Source: Roseibium sediminicola (GTDB lineage Bacteria > Pseudomonadota > Alphaproteobacteria > Rhizobiales > Stappiaceae). Taken from it: a DNA stretch of 64,000 nucleotides. The notes under the pieces are model-generated. The model made no database searches. It had not been told where the DNA came from and saw only the letters and a list, made by a program, of their open reading frames with translations. The stretch covers positions 1 through 64,000 of the forward strand of contig NZ_JALNMJ010000026.1 of the NCBI RefSeq assembly GCF_023156505.1, in the 5' to 3' direction. Positions 27,243-38,824 of the stretch are shown piece after piece; position 1 is the first letter of the stretch, and every line of letters begins with the position of its first letter. Made by a program: the position numbers and the translations under genes.

Positions 27243-28045
27243 CCGGATACTTGCCCCTCACCTATTGGGACCTTGTCGCCGCCTCGGTGTTTCTGATCCT
27301 GAACGCGGTCTTTTCCATCCTGCTCGATCTCGGTCTGACCCGTACGCTGATCGTCTCGGCGCTGCGCATGACCGTGCAGCTGATCCTGGTCGGACTGATC
27401 CTGAAGGCGATCTTCTTCGCCGGCTCGCTGCTCTGGACTATGCTGGCAGCCATCGTGATGCTGGGCTTTGCCGGACGGGAGATCTGGGCGCGGCAGGACC
27501 GCCGCCTGATCGGTGTCTGGGGGCCGGGCCTCGGCGCCGCCGCCATGCTGGTGGCCGGCACCCTGGTGACCCTCTATGCGCTCGCCGGCCTGATCCGGCC
27601 GGACCCGGTCTGGCTGCCGCAATATGCCTTGCCGCTGTTCGGCATGGTGCTCGGCAACACCATGACCGGGGTCAGTCTTGGCCTCGACACGTTGCACACC
27701 GCCCTGGCGCAGGGCCAACGCGCCGTCGAAGCCCAGCTTCTGCTCGGCAGGACCCGTTGGGAAGCAACCCGGCCGTTCGTGCGTCAGGCGCTCCGCTCCG
27801 GCTTTACCCCGATCATCAACGCCATGGCCGCCACCGGCGTGGTCTCGCTGCCCGGCATGATGACCGGTCAGATCCTGTCCGGCGTCGATCCGCGTGAAGC
27901 CGTCAAATACCAGCTCCTGATCATGTTTCTGCTGGGCGGGGCCACCGGTCTCGGGGTCCTCGGCGCGACCTTCGGCAGCGTCTGGCGGCTGACCGATGCC
28001 CGCCATCGCCTGCGCCTCGACCGCTTGACCGGAGGATCCCGATGA
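27239..28045 (+). CDS. fetB: ABC exporter permease, FetB-like
   Basis: This 268-residue membrane protein has about seven helices and belongs to the UPF0014/FetB (YbbM) family. Visible family features include LTRTLIVSALRMTVQLILVGLI near residue 33, PLFGMVLGNTMTGVSLGLDTL, the coupling region LLLGRTRWEATRPFVRQALRSG, and SLPGMMTGQILSGVDPREAVKYQ. It probably exports iron or another metal together with FetA. Both ends are overlapped: GTGA with fetA and ATGA with the following glutathione S-transferase. Confidence 0.85.
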   Translation: MTGYLPLTYWDLVAASVFLILNAVFSILLDLGLTRTLIVSALRMTVQLILVGLILKAIFFAGSLLWTMLAAIVMLGFAGREIWARQDRRLIGVWGPGLGAAAMLVAGTLVTLYALAGLIRPDPVWLPQYALPLFGMVLGNTMTGVSLGLDTLHTALAQGQRAVEAQLLLGRTRWEATRPFVRQALRSGFTPIINAMAATGVVSLPGMMTGQILSGVDPREAVKYQLLIMFLLGGATGLGVLGATFGSVWRLTDARHRLRLDRLTGGSR

Positions 28046-28689
28046 TTGAGCTCTTTGGTGCCGACTATTCCGTCTATGTCCGCTCGGCCCGCCTGGCGCT
28101 GGCGGAAAAGGGCGTTGCCTATAAGCTTGTCCCGGTCGATGTCTTCGCGCCCGGAGGCCCGCCGGCCGAACACCTGGCGCGGCAGCCCTTCGGCAAGATC
28201 CCGGCACTGACCCATGGCGACGTCACGCTCTACGAAACCGTGGCGATCCTGCGCTATATCGACGAAGCCTTCGAAGGCCCGCCCCTCCAGCCGGACGATG
28301 CGCCCGGCCGCGCCCGCATGACGCAGGTCCTGTCGATCCTCGACACCTATGCCTACCGGACGCTGGTTTGGGACATTTTCGTGGAACGCGTGGTCAGGAC
28401 GCGTGGCGGCGCCCCAGCCGACGAAGTCAAGATCTCTTCGGCCATGGGCCAGGCGCGCACTATTGTTTCCGCGCTGGAAGCGCTCTGCGAGGACGGGCCG
28501 TTTCTGCTCGGTGACCGCCCCACCCTCGCCGACTGTCACGCGGCGCCGATGCTGGCCCTGTTCTGGCAAGCCGAGGAAGGCGCAATGCTGCTGAAGGGAG
28601 CGCCCAAACTCGCAGCCTGGCTGGCTCGGTTCGAGGCCCGGCCGAGCTTTGCTGCTACGGGACAAGTGCGCGGCGAAAAGGCCAGCTAA
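28042..28689 (+). CDS. Glutathione S-transferase family protein
   Basis: This 215-residue two-domain protein has an N-terminal thioredoxin-like domain with IELFGADYSVYVRSARLAL, FGKIPALTHGDVTLYETVAI (the cis-Pro and glutathione-contacting Glu-Thr), and a helical C-terminal domain with LLGDRPTLADCHAAPML. The active-site residue is probably Ser/Tyr near SVYVR. The ATGA overlap with fetB makes it the third gene of the fetAB operon. A thiol or oxidative-stress role together with metal export is plausible; the substrate is unknown. Confidence 0.85.
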   Translation: MIELFGADYSVYVRSARLALAEKGVAYKLVPVDVFAPGGPPAEHLARQPFGKIPALTHGDVTLYETVAILRYIDEAFEGPPLQPDDAPGRARMTQVLSILDTYAYRTLVWDIFVERVVRTRGGAPADEVKISSAMGQARTIVSALEALCEDGPFLLGDRPTLADCHAAPMLALFWQAEEGAMLLKGAPKLAAWLARFEARPSFAATGQVRGEKAS

Positions 28690-28718
28690 GGTTTCGGCGG
28701 GTCTCCGAAGTCCCCTCG

Positions 28719-28880
28719 CCCACCGGGGTCATCCCGGCCCTGAGCCGGGATCCAATCCACGTGTCCGAGCACGCGGACAATCGAGTTGGGCAGGGCTTTT
28801 CAATCAGCTCCGCATCACGAAAGCTCCACAGCTCGGGAAACGAGTGGGTCCCGGCCCAGGGCCGGGATGACCCCGGTGGG
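28719..28880. repeat. Dispersed palindromic element with 22-bp perfect ends
   Basis: The left end starts CCCACCGGGGTCATCC and the right end finishes GGATGACCCCGGTGGG. The terminal inverted repeats are 22 bases and exact (28719-28740 and 28859-28880). It is the longest and best preserved copy in the window. The rest of the 309-base gap 28690-28998 contains nothing else I can support. Confidence 0.8.
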
Positions 28881-28998
28881 TGGGGCGACTTGCTTTGTCT
28901 CGACAGTCAACAAGCAGCTCCAACCTCATCTGAGGAGAGAGATAATGCATCTCAAACGACTGCGCGGCTCGTCCACCGCGCAGTTCTCTTCAAGAAAC

Positions 28999-30114
28999 TC
29001 ACTTCAGCTGTTCGGTGAGCAGACGGCTGACTTCCGTGTCGAAGGCCGGCGCAGAGGACGGCTCGTTCTTCTTTGCCTCGGCGACATAATCGTCGCGCTT
29101 GGCGACCAGCTCTTTCATCTGCGCGGAGAGTTTCCGGCGCTCTTCCTGTTTCTGCGTGACATAGGCATCCCGGTCTTCAGCCGACAGGCCGGCAACGGCG
29201 TCTGGCAACTGCTCTTGCGGAACGGCATTCAGTTCCACGCGGCCAGCCGCAAGATCGTCAACGAGATCGCCCCCGCCCGTGGTCACCTTGCCTTTTCCGA
29301 TCAGGTAGCTGGATTCCGCGACCGCGCCGTGATCCTTGGCGTAGGATTTCGAGTCGAGACGCTCCTGCAGCTGTCGTTGCTGCGCGCGCTTGCCATATGG
29401 AATGACTGTCTTGTCGATCCGGCGTTGCAGCTCGAGGATCTCGTCGTCCCACGGGCTGTCATAATGGGTGGTCAGACCGCCGTCCTGGGCAATTGCGATG
29501 TAACGGCCGCCACCCATCCGGGCGATGGTCTGCCAGTATTGCCGGGTCTCACGCCAGTCGCCGGCCTGGACCGTGTTCACAGTGATGTCGTGCTTGCGCG
29601 CCTCTTCCAGAATCTCCGGATAATGCGGCCCCTGATAGTCCATATGCGGCGGCGCGTCGCCGACCAGGAACAGAAGCCGGCGGGTATCCGACGAATGCGA
29701 CCACTGGATTTTCGAGACCCCGGCATCAAGCGCCTCGTTGACCGCCTCCGGACCGTCGCCGCCGCCGGACGCTCGGAATTTCCACAACAGCGCGTTGACC
29801 TCTTGCAGGTCGGGCGTCATCTGAAACGTTCGGACCACATAGTCATCGCCGAAATCGCGATAGGCGACCAGGCCCATACGGACATCCGCATTGGGATTGG
29901 CACGCGAGATGGTGTTGGCGATCGACCAGATCTTGCGGCGGGCATTGTCGATCAGGCCGGACATGGACCCGGTCGTGTCGAGCACAAAGGCAACCTCGAT
30001 CCGGTCCGCCCGGACGACGCCATGCGCCAGCGCCGGAACGGCGGTGGTGGTGGCAAGCATGGTGGCGACGGTGCCCAAGAGAGCTGTTCTGTTCAAAAGG
30101 CGGGAAAACATCAT
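28999..30114 (-). CDS. Secreted von Willebrand factor type A (VWA) domain protein
   Basis: The 371-residue product has a signal peptide (residues 1-30, ending TTTAVPALA). A VWA domain follows with MIDAS start VAFVLDTTGSMSGL (Asp46-Thr-Thr-Gly-Ser50), the MIDAS Thr/Asp region RASGGGDGPEAVNEALD and LLFLVGDAPPHMDY. The C-terminal 130 residues are charged and helical (QKQEERRKLSAQMKELVAKRD) and may mediate partner binding. ATG 30114 has GGAGGAG five bases upstream; longer upstream frames are unlikely. VWA proteins of this kind bind divalent metal and partner proteins in the periplasm; the specific role is unknown. Confidence 0.78.
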   Translation of the reverse strand: MMFSRLLNRTALLGTVATMLATTTAVPALAHGVVRADRIEVAFVLDTTGSMSGLIDNARRKIWSIANTISRANPNADVRMGLVAYRDFGDDYVVRTFQMTPDLQEVNALLWKFRASGGGDGPEAVNEALDAGVSKIQWSHSSDTRRLLFLVGDAPPHMDYQGPHYPEILEEARKHDITVNTVQAGDWRETRQYWQTIARMGGGRYIAIAQDGGLTTHYDSPWDDEILELQRRIDKTVIPYGKRAQQRQLQERLDSKSYAKDHGAVAESSYLIGKGKVTTGGGDLVDDLAAGRVELNAVPQEQLPDAVAGLSAEDRDAYVTQKQEERRKLSAQMKELVAKRDDYVAEAKKNEPSSAPAFDTEVSRLLTEQLK

Positions 30115-30407
30115 CGGACTCCTCCATTCCGAGAGTGGTCCTATGATGAAAACAGGCAAGCGCGCTGAAACTGGGGCCTCCATACGGCAATTTGCGGGCA
30201 GAGCTCTGACCACTGCAAGGCAAGTGTCAGGAACTGGCACGGCGTCGAAGAAGGCTGCAGGCCACCCGTCATGTGTACTCGAAGTCCGGCCAAACAGACA
30301 CTTTCCGCCGCGCGGCAATTCTTTTTCGTGCTAGCGTGACGACCGGGCAAACGGTCCTTTCAAGTTTTGGGATCGCACTTGAATCAGTTTCTGAGGTTAT
30401 GGTTTTC

Positions 30408-30848
30408 ATGTCTTCTTTTCAGCGACTTACCGGAATTCTCTTGAGCGTTTTCATGCTCTTGGCGGCAACGGTCAGCGCCCCGGCACAGGCGGTTCACGAA
30501 CCGGCGCGCGGCACGGCGGAACGCGCGGAGATCCTCAACGCCCTCCGCCCCATGCTTGAGGCTCGGCTTGGACCGCCGGTCGAATTCGTCGTCGACTGGA
30601 TGCGCTCCGGCAATGGCTGGGCCTTCGTTCAGGTCAGCCCACAGCGCCCCGGTGGCGGCGCCATCAATCTCAGGCAGACGACCTATGCCGAGCAGGCAGA
30701 GTATATGGATGGCATTGCGACCTTCGCCCTGCTGCGGCTTCAATATGACCGCTGGAATCTGATCGACTTCGCGGTCGGGCCGACGGATGTATTCTGGCAG
30801 GGCGATCCGCTCTACGCGCAGCTGCCACGCGGCCTGACACCCTACTGA
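30408..30848 (+). CDS. Small secreted protein, unknown function
   Basis: The product is 146 residues with a signal peptide (MSSFQRLTGILLSVFMLLAA, cleavage after APAQA). The mature domain reads ILNALRPMLEARLGPPVEFVVDW, then MRSGNGWAFVQVSPQRPGGG, then a final hydrophobic ATFALLRLQYDRWNLIDFAVGPTD. This is a compact alpha/beta pattern I have seen in uncharacterised exported proteins but cannot name. An ATG nine bases upstream (30399) is an alternative start. It is divergent from the VWA gene and convergent, with a 7-base overlap, with the channel gene. Confidence 0.6.
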   Translation: MSSFQRLTGILLSVFMLLAATVSAPAQAVHEPARGTAERAEILNALRPMLEARLGPPVEFVVDWMRSGNGWAFVQVSPQRPGGGAINLRQTTYAEQAEYMDGIATFALLRLQYDRWNLIDFAVGPTDVFWQGDPLYAQLPRGLTPY

Positions 30849-32140
30849 CGCGGCTCGGGGTCCGTGTCCTCTACCGGCTTGTCGTCTTCCTCGGAAAACA
30901 GCTCTGGCTCGCTCTCGGCGTCCTCGAAGGAACCGAAGACCCCGGCCTGCTCCAGTTCTTCTTCCGCAAGCTCACCAAGAACCTTCTTGCCGGCTTCGGC
31001 GCGTTCGCGTGCCTCATCCGTGATTTTCTTGGCCAGCGCTGCGTCCCGTTCCATAAGGTTGTGCAGCGCCTCAGCCTCCAGCACCAGAAGCTGGCAGTCG
31101 CAATAGGCGATCACCTTGGCTGTGCGGCGGGTCTGGTTGATTAATGCCAACTCGCCGAAAAAACTGCCCTCGCCGAGATAGACCGTTTCGTGCGGCAATC
31201 TGATTTCCACCTCGCCGTCCGAGATGAAATACATTTTGTCGGCCACGTCGCCCCTGTCGGCGATCGTGCCGCCCTTGCGCACACTCTGGGCCTGCAGCAG
31301 CTTGGCGATTTCCGCCACTTCCGCTGCCTTCAGGTCTTCAAACAGCGGCACCCGCGCCACCATCGACCAGGTCACAACGAAATCCCGGCTGTGAATTTCC
31401 CGGGCAAAGGCGGAGGCGATAATGCCGACCGGCAGCGCGATCAGGCCATAGCCCATCAGCATGACGACGCCGCCGATCATCTTGCCCAGGTTGGTAACCG
31501 GCACCACATCGCCATATCCGACTGTTGTCACCGTGGTGATTGCCCAGTAGATCCCGTGCAGGATGCTGCGGAACTTTTCCGGCTGATCGTCGTGTTCCAC
31601 CAGATACATCACGGTCGCGGCCAGAAGAATCACCCCGAAAATGATCATGCTGGAGCCCAGCAGCGCCCGCCTCTCATTCGCGACGGCGGATATGAGCGAG
31701 CGCAGGGCCGGTGAGTAGCGTGCCAGTTTCAGGAACCGCAACAGGCGCAGGATGATGACGACCGTCACTGCCTGATTGGGCAGGAACAGCACGAACAACA
31801 AGGGCAGCGCCCCGATCAGATCGACCACCGCATCGGGCTGCACCGCGTAACGCAGTCGCGACCAGACCGGCCCGTAGCGGCGCAGCGGCGGGTGCAGGTC
31901 GGCAACATAAAGCCTGAGCACATATTCGATCACGAAGACAAAGCCACTGGCCAGCTGAAGCAGGCGCAGGTGTGTGCCCAGAAACTCGCGAATCTCGGGC
32001 ACCGTCTCCAGAATGGCCAGAACGATGTTCACGAGGATCAGGACAATCAGTCCCTGCCGCACGACCCGCGACGCAAGTTTGCGCTTGCCCGTGTCTTCCA
32101 GCACCTCATAAAGCGCCCGTTTGAAACCCTCTTCGTGCAC
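30842..32140 (-). CDS. Cyclic-nucleotide-gated potassium channel
   Basis: The 432-residue six-helix channel has an S4-like segment with spaced basic residues (LRLLRFLKLARYSP, about 131-144), a pore helix and selectivity filter TTVTTVGYGD (ending at 211), and a C-terminal cNMP-binding domain (about 265-375). The phosphate-binding cassette is FFGELALINQTRRTAKV. The organisation is like MlotiK1 of Mesorhizobium but with a longer acidic coiled tail (EELEQAGVFGSFEDAESEPE). GTG 32140 is chosen because GGAG lies seven bases upstream and the conserved region begins there. An in-frame ATG at 32374 would add a non-conserved, Cys-rich extension overlapping the upstream small gene. Confidence 0.85.
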   Translation of the reverse strand: MHEEGFKRALYEVLEDTGKRKLASRVVRQGLIVLILVNIVLAILETVPEIREFLGTHLRLLQLASGFVFVIEYVLRLYVADLHPPLRRYGPVWSRLRYAVQPDAVVDLIGALPLLFVLFLPNQAVTVVIILRLLRFLKLARYSPALRSLISAVANERRALLGSSMIIFGVILLAATVMYLVEHDDQPEKFRSILHGIYWAITTVTTVGYGDVVPVTNLGKMIGGVVMLMGYGLIALPVGIIASAFAREIHSRDFVVTWSMVARVPLFEDLKAAEVAEIAKLLQAQSVRKGGTIADRGDVADKMYFISDGEVEIRLPHETVYLGEGSFFGELALINQTRRTAKVIAYCDCQLLVLEAEALHNLMERDAALAKKITDEARERAEAGKKVLGELAEEELEQAGVFGSFEDAESEPELFSEEDDKPVEDTDPEPRQ

Positions 32141-32323
32141 GGCGCTCTCCGTTCCGAGACAAACTCCTGATTTCAATGAATAACCGAAGAAGGTCGGGTG
32201 ACAAAGCCCGAGTGCCCCCGGGGCAGAGATAAAGAGTGCAACAAAGGTCGCAGCAATGTGATTGGCCAAATCCGTGCAATGCCCCATCTCAAGGTCATAG
32301 CCACACCAAGAATGGAGGAACCC

Positions 32324-32449
32324 ATGAGGATCGACACCAACAAGGTCAGGTCCGCCGAAACAACACCGCATCACATCGTGCTCAAGATGCTGGTCGTCTC
32401 GACTGTCCTGGCCGCAGCGGCCCTGGCAATCTCAGCTGCCCTGCTCTGA
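32324..32449 (+). CDS. Small single-helix membrane protein (41 aa), unknown
   Basis: From ATG 32324, preceded by GGAGGA at good spacing, the frame encodes a basic, soluble N-terminus (MRIDTNKVRSAETTPHHIVL) and one membrane helix of about 20 hydrophobic residues (KMLVVSTVLAAAALAISAAL) ending at the membrane. A terminator follows 14 bases after the stop. Good ribosome-binding site, helix and terminator support a real small protein. It is divergent from the channel gene. I do not recognise the family. Confidence 0.5.
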   Translation: MRIDTNKVRSAETTPHHIVLKMLVVSTVLAAAALAISAALL

Positions 32450-32463
32450 CGGATCGCTACGAA

Positions 32464-32489
32464 AAAAGCGCATCCGGAGATGCGCTTTT
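32464..32489. terminator. Bidirectional terminator between the small membrane protein and alaS
   Basis: GCGCATC pairs with GATGCGC over a CGGA loop, flanked by A6 on the left and TTTT on the right. It can therefore terminate the small gene on the plus strand and alaS on the minus strand. Confidence 0.8.
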
Positions 32490-32519
32490 CAAAAACCCTG
32501 ATACCGAACGGGCCGAGAC

Positions 32520-35177
<2,658 letters not shown>

Positions 35178-35375
35178 TCGGGTCTCGCATCGGTCCTTAG
35201 CCCATCGGATCGGGCCAGTTGAAAATCTGTCGGTGGCCCCGGAAGACGCCTGACGTTCCGGGCCGGAACAGCCTTTTAACTTTGACCTCCAACCCTGTCC
35301 AGCGGTTGCGCAAGCACGCCCTTACGGAAGCGTCGGATTTGTTGCGTCCTGGGGAACAGTGGCTTCCGAAAACGC

Positions 35376-35409
35376 AGAAACCCTCTTCCGCGAAGGAAAG
35401 AGGGTTTCA
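35376..35409 (-). terminator. Hairpin terminator after recA
   Basis: GAAACCCTCTT pairs with AAGAGGGTTTC across a 10- to 12-base loop, about 50 bases downstream of the recA stop. The U-tract is short (the stem's own TTTC). It separates recA from alaS. Exact bases may be off by one. Confidence 0.6.
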
Positions 35410-35456
35410 GGGACGGCCGGACAAACGTCCGGAGCTTAGAAAAGGTTTGCCGGATC

Positions 35457-36527
35457 TCAATCCTCGGCGTCTTCAGCGCCGCCGTCCGGATCGATGATCG
35501 CTTCCGCGATCAGGCCGGCATTCTGGCGGATCGCCAGTTCGATTTCCTCGGCGATCTCCGGATTGTCCCGCAGAAACTGCTTGGAATTCTCGCGGCCCTG
35601 TCCGAGGCGCTGGCTGTTGTAGGAGAACCAGGCACCGGATTTCTCGACAATATTGCCCTTGACGCCCAGATCGATCAACTCGCCGGACTTGGACACGCCT
35701 TCGCCATAGATGATGTCGAACTCGACCTGGCGGAAGGGCGGCGCCAGCTTGTTCTTGACCACCTTGACGCGGGTCTGGTTGCCGACGACCTCATCCCGGT
35801 CCTTGATCGAACCGATGCGGCGGATGTCGAGACGGACGGAGGCATAGAACTTGAGAGCGTTGCCGCCGGTTGTCGTTTCCGGCGAGCCGAACATCACCCC
35901 GATCTTCATACGGATCTGGTTGATGAAGATCACCATGCATTTGGACTTGGAAATCGACGCGGTCAGCTTGCGCAGGGCCTGGCTCATCAGGCGTGCCTGC
36001 ATGCCCGGCAGACTGTCGCCCATCTCGCCTTCCAGCTCGGCCTTCGGCGTCAGGGCGGCGACGGAGTCGATCACCAGAACGTCGATGGCGCCGGAGCGCA
36101 CCAGCGTGTCGGCGATTTCCAGCGCCTGCTCACCGGCATCCGGCTGCGAAATGAGGAGGTCGTCGATGTTGACGCCAAGCTTGCGGGCGTAGATCGGGTC
36201 GAGCGCGTGTTCCGCGTCGATGAAGGCACAGATGCCACCCTCTTTCTGGGCCTCCGCCACCGTGTGCAACGCCAGCGTGGTTTTACCGGACGATTCCGGC
36301 CCGTAGATCTCGACGATGCGGCCGCGCGGCAGACCGCCAATGCCGAGAGCAATATCCAGGCCGAGCGATCCGGTCGAGACGGACTGGATCTCAACGGCCT
36401 GGCCCTGGCCCATCTTCATGATGGAGCCCTTGCCGAAGGCGCGTTCGATTTGGCTGAGCGCTGCATCAAGCGCTTTTGTCTTATCCATCTGGCTGCTTTC
36501 TACGAGACGAAGGGTACTTTGCGACAT
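35457..36527 (-). CDS. recA: Recombinase A
   Basis: The 356-residue ATPase for homologous recombination and the SOS response has Walker [15 protein letters not shown], Walker B region [16 protein letters not shown], the DNA-binding loops [18 protein letters not shown] and [20 protein letters not shown], and an acidic tail [13 protein letters not shown] 36527 gives [16 protein letters not shown] and has AAGGA upstream; earlier in-frame codons lie within the promoter/operator. The promoter and a LexA-type box lie at 36575-36603. Monocistronic, ending at a hairpin before alaS. Confidence 0.97.
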   Translation of the reverse strand: MSQSTLRLVESSQMDKTKALDAALSQIERAFGKGSIMKMGQGQAVEIQSVSTGSLGLDIALGIGGLPRGRIVEIYGPESSGKTTLALHTVAEAQKEGGICAFIDAEHALDPIYARKLGVNIDDLLISQPDAGEQALEIADTLVRSGAIDVLVIDSVAALTPKAELEGEMGDSLPGMQARLMSQALRKLTASISKSKCMVIFINQIRMKIGVMFGSPETTTGGNALKFYASVRLDIRRIGSIKDRDEVVGNQTRVKVVKNKLAPPFRQVEFDIIYGEGVSKSGELIDLGVKGNIVEKSGAWFSYNSQRLGQGRENSKQFLRDNPEIAEEIELAIRQNAGLIAEAIIDPDGGAEDAED

Positions 36528-36574
36528 GCTCACGATCCTTATTCCACGATGGACGCGATGTTTCAATGCGGGCC

Positions 36575-36603
36575 TTTGTACACATTTTGTTCTCATTTTT
36601 CAA
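36575..36603 (-). promoter_or_regulatory. recA promoter with LexA (SOS) box in the spacer
   Basis: On the minus strand TTGAAA (36598-36603) and TACAAA (36575-36580) are separated by exactly 17 bases. The sequence GAACAAAATGTGTAC (36578-36592) lies inside this promoter and fits the alphaproteobacterial LexA box GAAC-N7-GAAC with one substitution. A second, weaker copy, GAAC-N7-AAAC on the same strand, is at 36645-36659. Repression of recA by LexA is the expected reading. Confidence 0.65.
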
Positions 36604-36860
36604 GCCACCAAAACCGTTTGGTATTTAAATGGAAATGCGTGTTTGTTTCCAATATGTTCTCATGCTGGCACAGAAAAACTACCCCTACGTCAGGCAAAAA
36701 CGGAACATCTCGTGATTCCCGATTTTGGCAGAATCATTGGTGACGGTCAGCCCGCTTGCCGCCCTGGCGCTAATCTGCTAGCCCGCGCTCTTCCAGAAAG
36801 CCCGCCGGCCTGGTCGCCCGACTTGCGCGACCGGCCAGCCCAAAGAGATCTGTTGCGAAC

Positions 36861-37784
36861 GTGACCCCTTCGCCCCCCTGCCCCGTCGTTGCCATCGGCG
36901 CCATCCATTACGACACGATTGCCCATGCGCGCGAACCCATTCGCCCGGAGACCTCGACGCCGGCACGGCTCAGTTCCAAGCCCGGCGGCGTGGCGACAAA
37001 TCTCGCACGCTCGCTGGTCCGGCTGGACGTTCCGGTGCATCTCGTCGGCACGCTGGGCGACGACGGCGCCGCCCGCATGCTTGAAGACCAACTGACCGGT
37101 GAAGGCATTCAGCTTGCCACGGTGCCGCGCGCAGGTTTTGCCACCGGGCAATATTTGGCGCTGCACGATCCATCCGGCGCGCTGACGGCGGCCTGCGTCG
37201 ATGACCGGGTCCTGTCCGAAGCCCCGGCCGATCTGTTCAACGCCCTCGCGTCCAGCTTCGCAGCGAAGATGCCCGAAGACACAATCTGGTTCGTCGATGC
37301 CAATCTGCCGGAGGAGATGCTGGTTCACCTCGCCGGGATCATCGGTCCGGGACGGCTGGTGGCCAATGCGGTGTCCGACGCCAAGGCGCGGCGCCTGCTG
37401 CCGTTGCTGTCGGATCTGGATTGCCTGATGCTGAACCGCGGCGAGGCTGCCGCGCTCACCGGGCTGCAGCGCGATGCCGCTCCGGAGGACCTGGCCAGTG
37501 CGCTCTCCGGAACCGGACTGCGCCGTTTTGTCCTGACCAGCGGCGCCGACACCGTGCTGGTGCGCGACGCGGACAACACCCACCGGTTTTCACCCTCCGT
37601 TGCCGAAATCGTCGACGTCACCGGAGCCGGTGACGCGCTCGCGGCCGGAACGCTCGCGACCATGGCCCGCGGCTTAACGCTCACCGAGGCTGTTCCCTAT
37701 GGCCTTGCCGCCGCCGCGCTGACGCTGGCCAGCACCGGCGCGCTCGCCGAAACGCTTTCCTGGGACGCACTCAACCCGATTTGA
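36861..37784 (+). CDS. psuK: PfkB-family kinase, probable pseudouridine kinase
   Basis: The 307-residue ribokinase-fold protein has VVAIGAIHYDTIAHA at the N-terminus, the substrate/glycine motif SSKPGGVATNLARSLVRLDV and the C-terminal anion hole with catalytic Asp in VDVTGAGDALAAGTLA. It is followed by psuG, so it most likely phosphorylates pseudouridine to pseudouridine 5'-phosphate, which PsuG splits to uracil and ribose 5-phosphate. The start is GTG 36861. The 333-base gap from the recA start contains the recA promoter; I cannot identify the psuK promoter. Confidence 0.82.
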   Translation: MTPSPPCPVVAIGAIHYDTIAHAREPIRPETSTPARLSSKPGGVATNLARSLVRLDVPVHLVGTLGDDGAARMLEDQLTGEGIQLATVPRAGFATGQYLALHDPSGALTAACVDDRVLSEAPADLFNALASSFAAKMPEDTIWFVDANLPEEMLVHLAGIIGPGRLVANAVSDAKARRLLPLLSDLDCLMLNRGEAAALTGLQRDAAPEDLASALSGTGLRRFVLTSGADTVLVRDADNTHRFSPSVAEIVDVTGAGDALAAGTLATMARGLTLTEAVPYGLAAAALTLASTGALAETLSWDALNPI

Positions 37785-37805
37785 CCAATTGGACAAATTC
37801 CATTC

Positions 37806-37834
37806 TTGGCGGCGGGGCCTCCGCCGCCTATAAG
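37806..37834 (+). promoter_or_regulatory. Possible promoter for psuG
   Basis: TTGGCG (37806-37811) and TATAAG (37829-37834) are 17 bases apart, in the 106-base gap between psuK and psuG. The spacer is a GC-rich inverted repeat (GGCGG...CCGCC) that could also form a hairpin in a read-through transcript. Confidence 0.4.
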
Positions 37835-37890
37835 ACCCGCACAATTGTCTGGACAACCCTCCGGACCGCCTCAACAGAAAGGCCCCGACC

Positions 37891-38820
37891 GTGACATCAA
37901 CCGCCCCTGCCGCCCTCAAGGATCTAATCGTCTATTCCGACGAGGTTCTGGACGCCCTTCGGACCGGCAAGCCGCTGGTCGCGCTGGAATCGACCATCAT
38001 CACCCACGGCATGCCGTTTCCGAAGAATGTCGAGACCGCGCGCCAGGTCGAAGACGACATCCGTGCGGAAGGCGCCGTTCCGGCGACCATCGCGCTGATG
38101 GACGGCAAGATTATGGTCGGGCTGTCGGATGCCGATCTCGACCGGCTGGCGCAGGCGAAAGACGTGATGAAGTGCTCGCGCGCCGATCTGACCTTCGCGC
38201 TCGCCACCGGCCGCTATGGTGCGACCACCGTTGCCGCCACCATGATGGCAGCCCATGCGGCGGGCCTGAAGGTGTTCGCCACCGGCGGCATCGGCGGTGT
38301 GCACAAGGGCGCCGAACAGAGCTTCGACATTTCCGCCGACCTCGACGAACTCGGCCGCACCCCGGTCTGTGTCGTCTCGGCCGGCGCCAAGGCCCTGCTC
38401 GACATTCCCAAGACCCTGGAAGTTCTGGAAACCAAGGGCGTTCCGGTGATTGCCTATGGCACGGAAGAGCTGCCGGCTTTCTGGTCGCGCCAGAGCGGTC
38501 TTGCCGCGCCCTACACGCTGAACGCGGCCCGGGAAATCGGCGCGCTTTTGAAGATGCGCGAGGCCTTCCCGGACCATGGCGGCGTGCTGATCGCCAATCC
38601 GGTGCCGCAGGAAAGCGAGATCCCGCGCGACGAGATGACCGGCTACATCGATGCCGCCATCGAGCAGACGGAGAAAGACGGCATCCGCGGCAAGGAGGTC
38701 ACGCCCTACGTGCTCGGCGCCATCCTGAACCTGACCGGCGGCCGGAGCCTCGACACCAATATTGCCCTGGTGCGCAACAATGCGCGCCTGGCGGCGAAGA
38801 TCGCGGCGGAGCTGGTCTGA
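37891..38820 (+). CDS. psuG: Pseudouridine-5'-phosphate glycosidase
   Basis: This 309-residue C-glycosidase cleaves (reversibly) pseudouridine 5'-phosphate to uracil and ribose 5-phosphate. Family signatures include GKPLVALESTIITHGMPFP, GAVPATIALMDGKIMVGL, VMKCSRADL with the likely catalytic Lys nearby, TGGIGGVHKGAE and TGGRSLDTNIALVRNNARLA. The GTG start at 37891 has AAAGG about nine bases upstream. With psuK upstream it forms a pseudouridine salvage pair. The stop is only four bases from the convergent MscK-like gene. Confidence 0.95.
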   Translation: MTSTAPAALKDLIVYSDEVLDALRTGKPLVALESTIITHGMPFPKNVETARQVEDDIRAEGAVPATIALMDGKIMVGLSDADLDRLAQAKDVMKCSRADLTFALATGRYGATTVAATMMAAHAAGLKVFATGGIGGVHKGAEQSFDISADLDELGRTPVCVVSAGAKALLDIPKTLEVLETKGVPVIAYGTEELPAFWSRQSGLAAPYTLNAAREIGALLKMREAFPDHGGVLIANPVPQESEIPRDEMTGYIDAAIEQTEKDGIRGKEVTPYVLGAILNLTGGRSLDTNIALVRNNARLAAKIAAELV

Positions 38821-38824
38821 CTGC

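Noticed and set aside
27148-27897. 249-codon frame overlapping fetA and fetB on the same strand
   Set aside because: It is Arg/Pro-rich and out of frame with both transporter subunits, which have all expected motifs.
30115-30318. N-terminal extension of the VWA protein to 30318
   Set aside because: A strong ribosome-binding site and signal peptide start at 30114; the extension is non-conserved in character and overlaps the divergent promoter region.
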